Below, one piece after another: positions 6,868-7,522 of a stretch of DNA of 7,522 nucleotides. A model generated the notes under the pieces. The model was not told the DNA's origin and made no database searches. It saw only the letters and a program-made list of their open reading frames with translations. Numbering within the stretch: the stretch's first letter is position 1; every line of letters begins with the position of its first letter. The position numbers and the translations under genes are program-made. Source of the stretch: Candidatus Zixiibacteriota bacterium (GTDB lineage Bacteria > Zixibacteria > MSB-5A5 > SM1-73); NCBI GenBank assembly GCA_023129805.1, contig JAGMBK010000088.1, positions 1 to 7,522 on the forward strand, given 5' to 3'.

Positions 6868-6952
6868 TGTCATGTTGAGCGTAGCGAAACATCCCCGCCT
6901 GTGGCGGGATTTTCAACTCGTTTTTAGATTCTTCGCTACGCTCAGAATGACA
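6868..6952. repeat. Dispersed inverted repeat with nested hairpins
   Basis: Two 21-base arms (6868-6888 and 6932-6952) are inverted copies of each other with two mismatches. The core GAGCGTAGCGA (6877-6887) pairs perfectly with TCGCTACGCTC (6933-6943). Each arm is also a hairpin by itself: ATGTT/AACAT around the core on the left, ATTCT/AGAAT around it on the right. The two mismatches between arms are therefore compensated inside each arm. Between the arms is a GC stem, CCCGCC-TGT-GGCGGG (6894-6908). From memory this belongs to the widespread repeats whose spurious translation contains CHSERSEES. It fills most of the 187-bp gap between the two DRTGG genes. No T-tract follows, so it is not a classical terminator. 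I found no clear target-site duplication. Confidence 0.85.
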
Positions 6953-7005
6953 TGAAAGAATATATTTTGGGGGCACATTGGTGGGCAACTTTCGTGGAGA
7001 TAAAA

Positions 7006-7522
7006 ATGATAAGGGAAGCGCTGGAGGCTTCCGTGATCGAGGGAGAGGAGGGACTCGATACTGCGGTTGAGCAGGTATATGCATCTGATTTGATGAGCGA
7101 CGTTTTAGCCTTCGGCAAACCCGATTCGATTCTGCTTACCGGGCTGGCAACCCGACAGGCTGTCATCTCCGCCCACATGGCAGAATTTGTGGGGGTTGTG
7201 TTCATTCGGGGCAAGAAACCCAAAGATGGCTCCAAAGAGTTCGCCAAAGATAACCATCTGGTTTTACTCTCCACAAAGTTGGACATGTACGATGCTTGTA
7301 TCAGGATAGATTCAGTCAGGAGAGGGAGATACCTAGGGTCAAAAACCAGCTCAGTTGAGCAAAAGATAGAGGAGATGTTACTGGGCCGTGAGCTCTTCAT
7401 TCAAGGAAACGATTTCGCGAATGCAGGAATGGTATCCACGGAGGTGAAATCTATTCTGAAAAAAATTGGATTCGACCCCAAACTTGTCCGAAGAGTCGCC
7501 ATCTCCACCTACGAGGGGGAGA
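7006..7522 (+). CDS. DRTGG domain fused to anti-sigma-type HATPase domain (3' partial)
   Basis: The frame is open from ATG at 7006 to the window's end (172 codons), with GGAG at 6996-6999 six bases before the start. Residues about 24-118 form a DRTGG domain: SDLMSDVLAFG at 27-37, SILLTGLATRQ, MAEFVGVVFIRGKKPKDG, then HLVLLSTKLDMYDA. After a linker, residues from about 129 read ELFIQGNDFANAG, then ILKKIGFDPKLVRRVAISTYEGE. I recognise this as the beginning of the small RsbW-like ATP-binding protein that normally stands as its own gene next to DRTGG genes; its N-box, expected just after this point, is cut off. No stop codon separates the two parts, so this is a true in-frame fusion within the visible sequence. 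The expected role is a ligand-responsive switch or kinase regulating the operon or a partner protein. This is inferred from family and neighbourhood. Confidence 0.8.
   Translation, partial: MIREALEASVIEGEEGLDTAVEQVYASDLMSDVLAFGKPDSILLTGLATRQAVISAHMAEFVGVVFIRGKKPKDGSKEFAKDNHLVLLSTKLDMYDACIRIDSVRRGRYLGSKTSSVEQKIEEMLLGRELFIQGNDFANAGMVSTEVKSILKKIGFDPKLVRRVAISTYEGE

Noticed and set aside
6894..6908. CCCGCC-TGT-GGCGGG hairpin as an independent terminator after the first DRTGG gene
   Set aside because: It is followed by only a short ATTTTC, and it is the internal part of the dispersed repeat. At most it could be a weak attenuator.
6791..7084. 97-codon minus-strand frame containing CHSERSEES
   Set aside because: It is the well-known spurious translation of the dispersed inverted repeat and overlaps the ends of both DRTGG genes.
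6942..7400. 152-codon minus-strand frame
   Set aside because: It lies antisense to the DRTGG-HATPase gene, which has clear family motifs and a good ribosome site.
1..7522. CRISPR array, tRNA or rRNA genes, transposase genes
   Set aside because: I saw no regularly spaced direct repeats, no cloverleaf with a CCA-ready stem, no rRNA-like sequence and no transposase motif.

Overview
The window reads as a piece of a bacterial chromosome, most likely from an uncultured anaerobic lineage of the FCB group or a neighbouring candidate phylum (Zixibacteria-, KSB1-, Marinimicrobia- or WOR-3-like). This rests on three things recognised from memory, not from a search: a very large exoprotein with a type IX secretion-style C-terminus next to a PorV/PorQ-type barrel, a stand-alone citryl-CoA lyase, and DRTGG-domain genes of the kind that accompany [FeFe]-hydrogenase/NuoEF-like operons in anaerobes. 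The phylum assignment is an inference.

Layout. Bases 1-4435 (+) form a two-gene envelope/secretion unit. It holds the 3' part of a giant secreted protein with an FN3-like module and a C-terminal sorting/FlgD-like domain, then 30 bp later a PorV/PorQ-family outer-membrane barrel protein with a signal peptide and a terminal Phe. A strong intrinsic terminator (16-bp stem plus T-tract) closes the unit. Bases 4436-4651 are a short convergent gap with small stem-loops. Bases 4652-5425 (-) encode a 257-aa citrate-synthase-fold protein, best called citryl-CoA lyase, with the two catalytic His and the Asp all present. Bases 5426-5886 are a divergent regulatory region. It carries two promoter-like signals with the same architecture (TTGACT-17-TATGnT), one for each direction, and a doubtful 64-aa ORF.

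Bases 5887-7522 (+) are a three-gene run. First comes an unrecognised 183-aa protein with two Cys pairs-of-pairs (probable double zinc ribbon), then a 111-aa stand-alone DRTGG protein. After a 187-bp gap comes a second DRTGG domain fused in frame to the beginning of an anti-sigma-factor-like HATPase domain, which runs off the window. The gap holds an 85-bp inverted repeat of a dispersed type (the family whose spurious translation reads CHSERSEES). Each arm is also a small hairpin, and the two arms differ at exactly two bases that are compensated within each hairpin.

How the parts work together. The first unit concerns the cell surface: cargo plus a barrel/shuttle component. Citryl-CoA lyase points to cleavage of citryl-CoA to acetyl-CoA and oxaloacetate, as in the two-step reverse TCA route or citrate fermentation, but its partner synthetase is not in view. 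The zinc-ribbon/DRTGG/DRTGG-HATPase run looks like the regulatory or accessory front end of a redox or hydrogenase operon lying downstream, beyond the window. It is the part most worth following for something undescribed.
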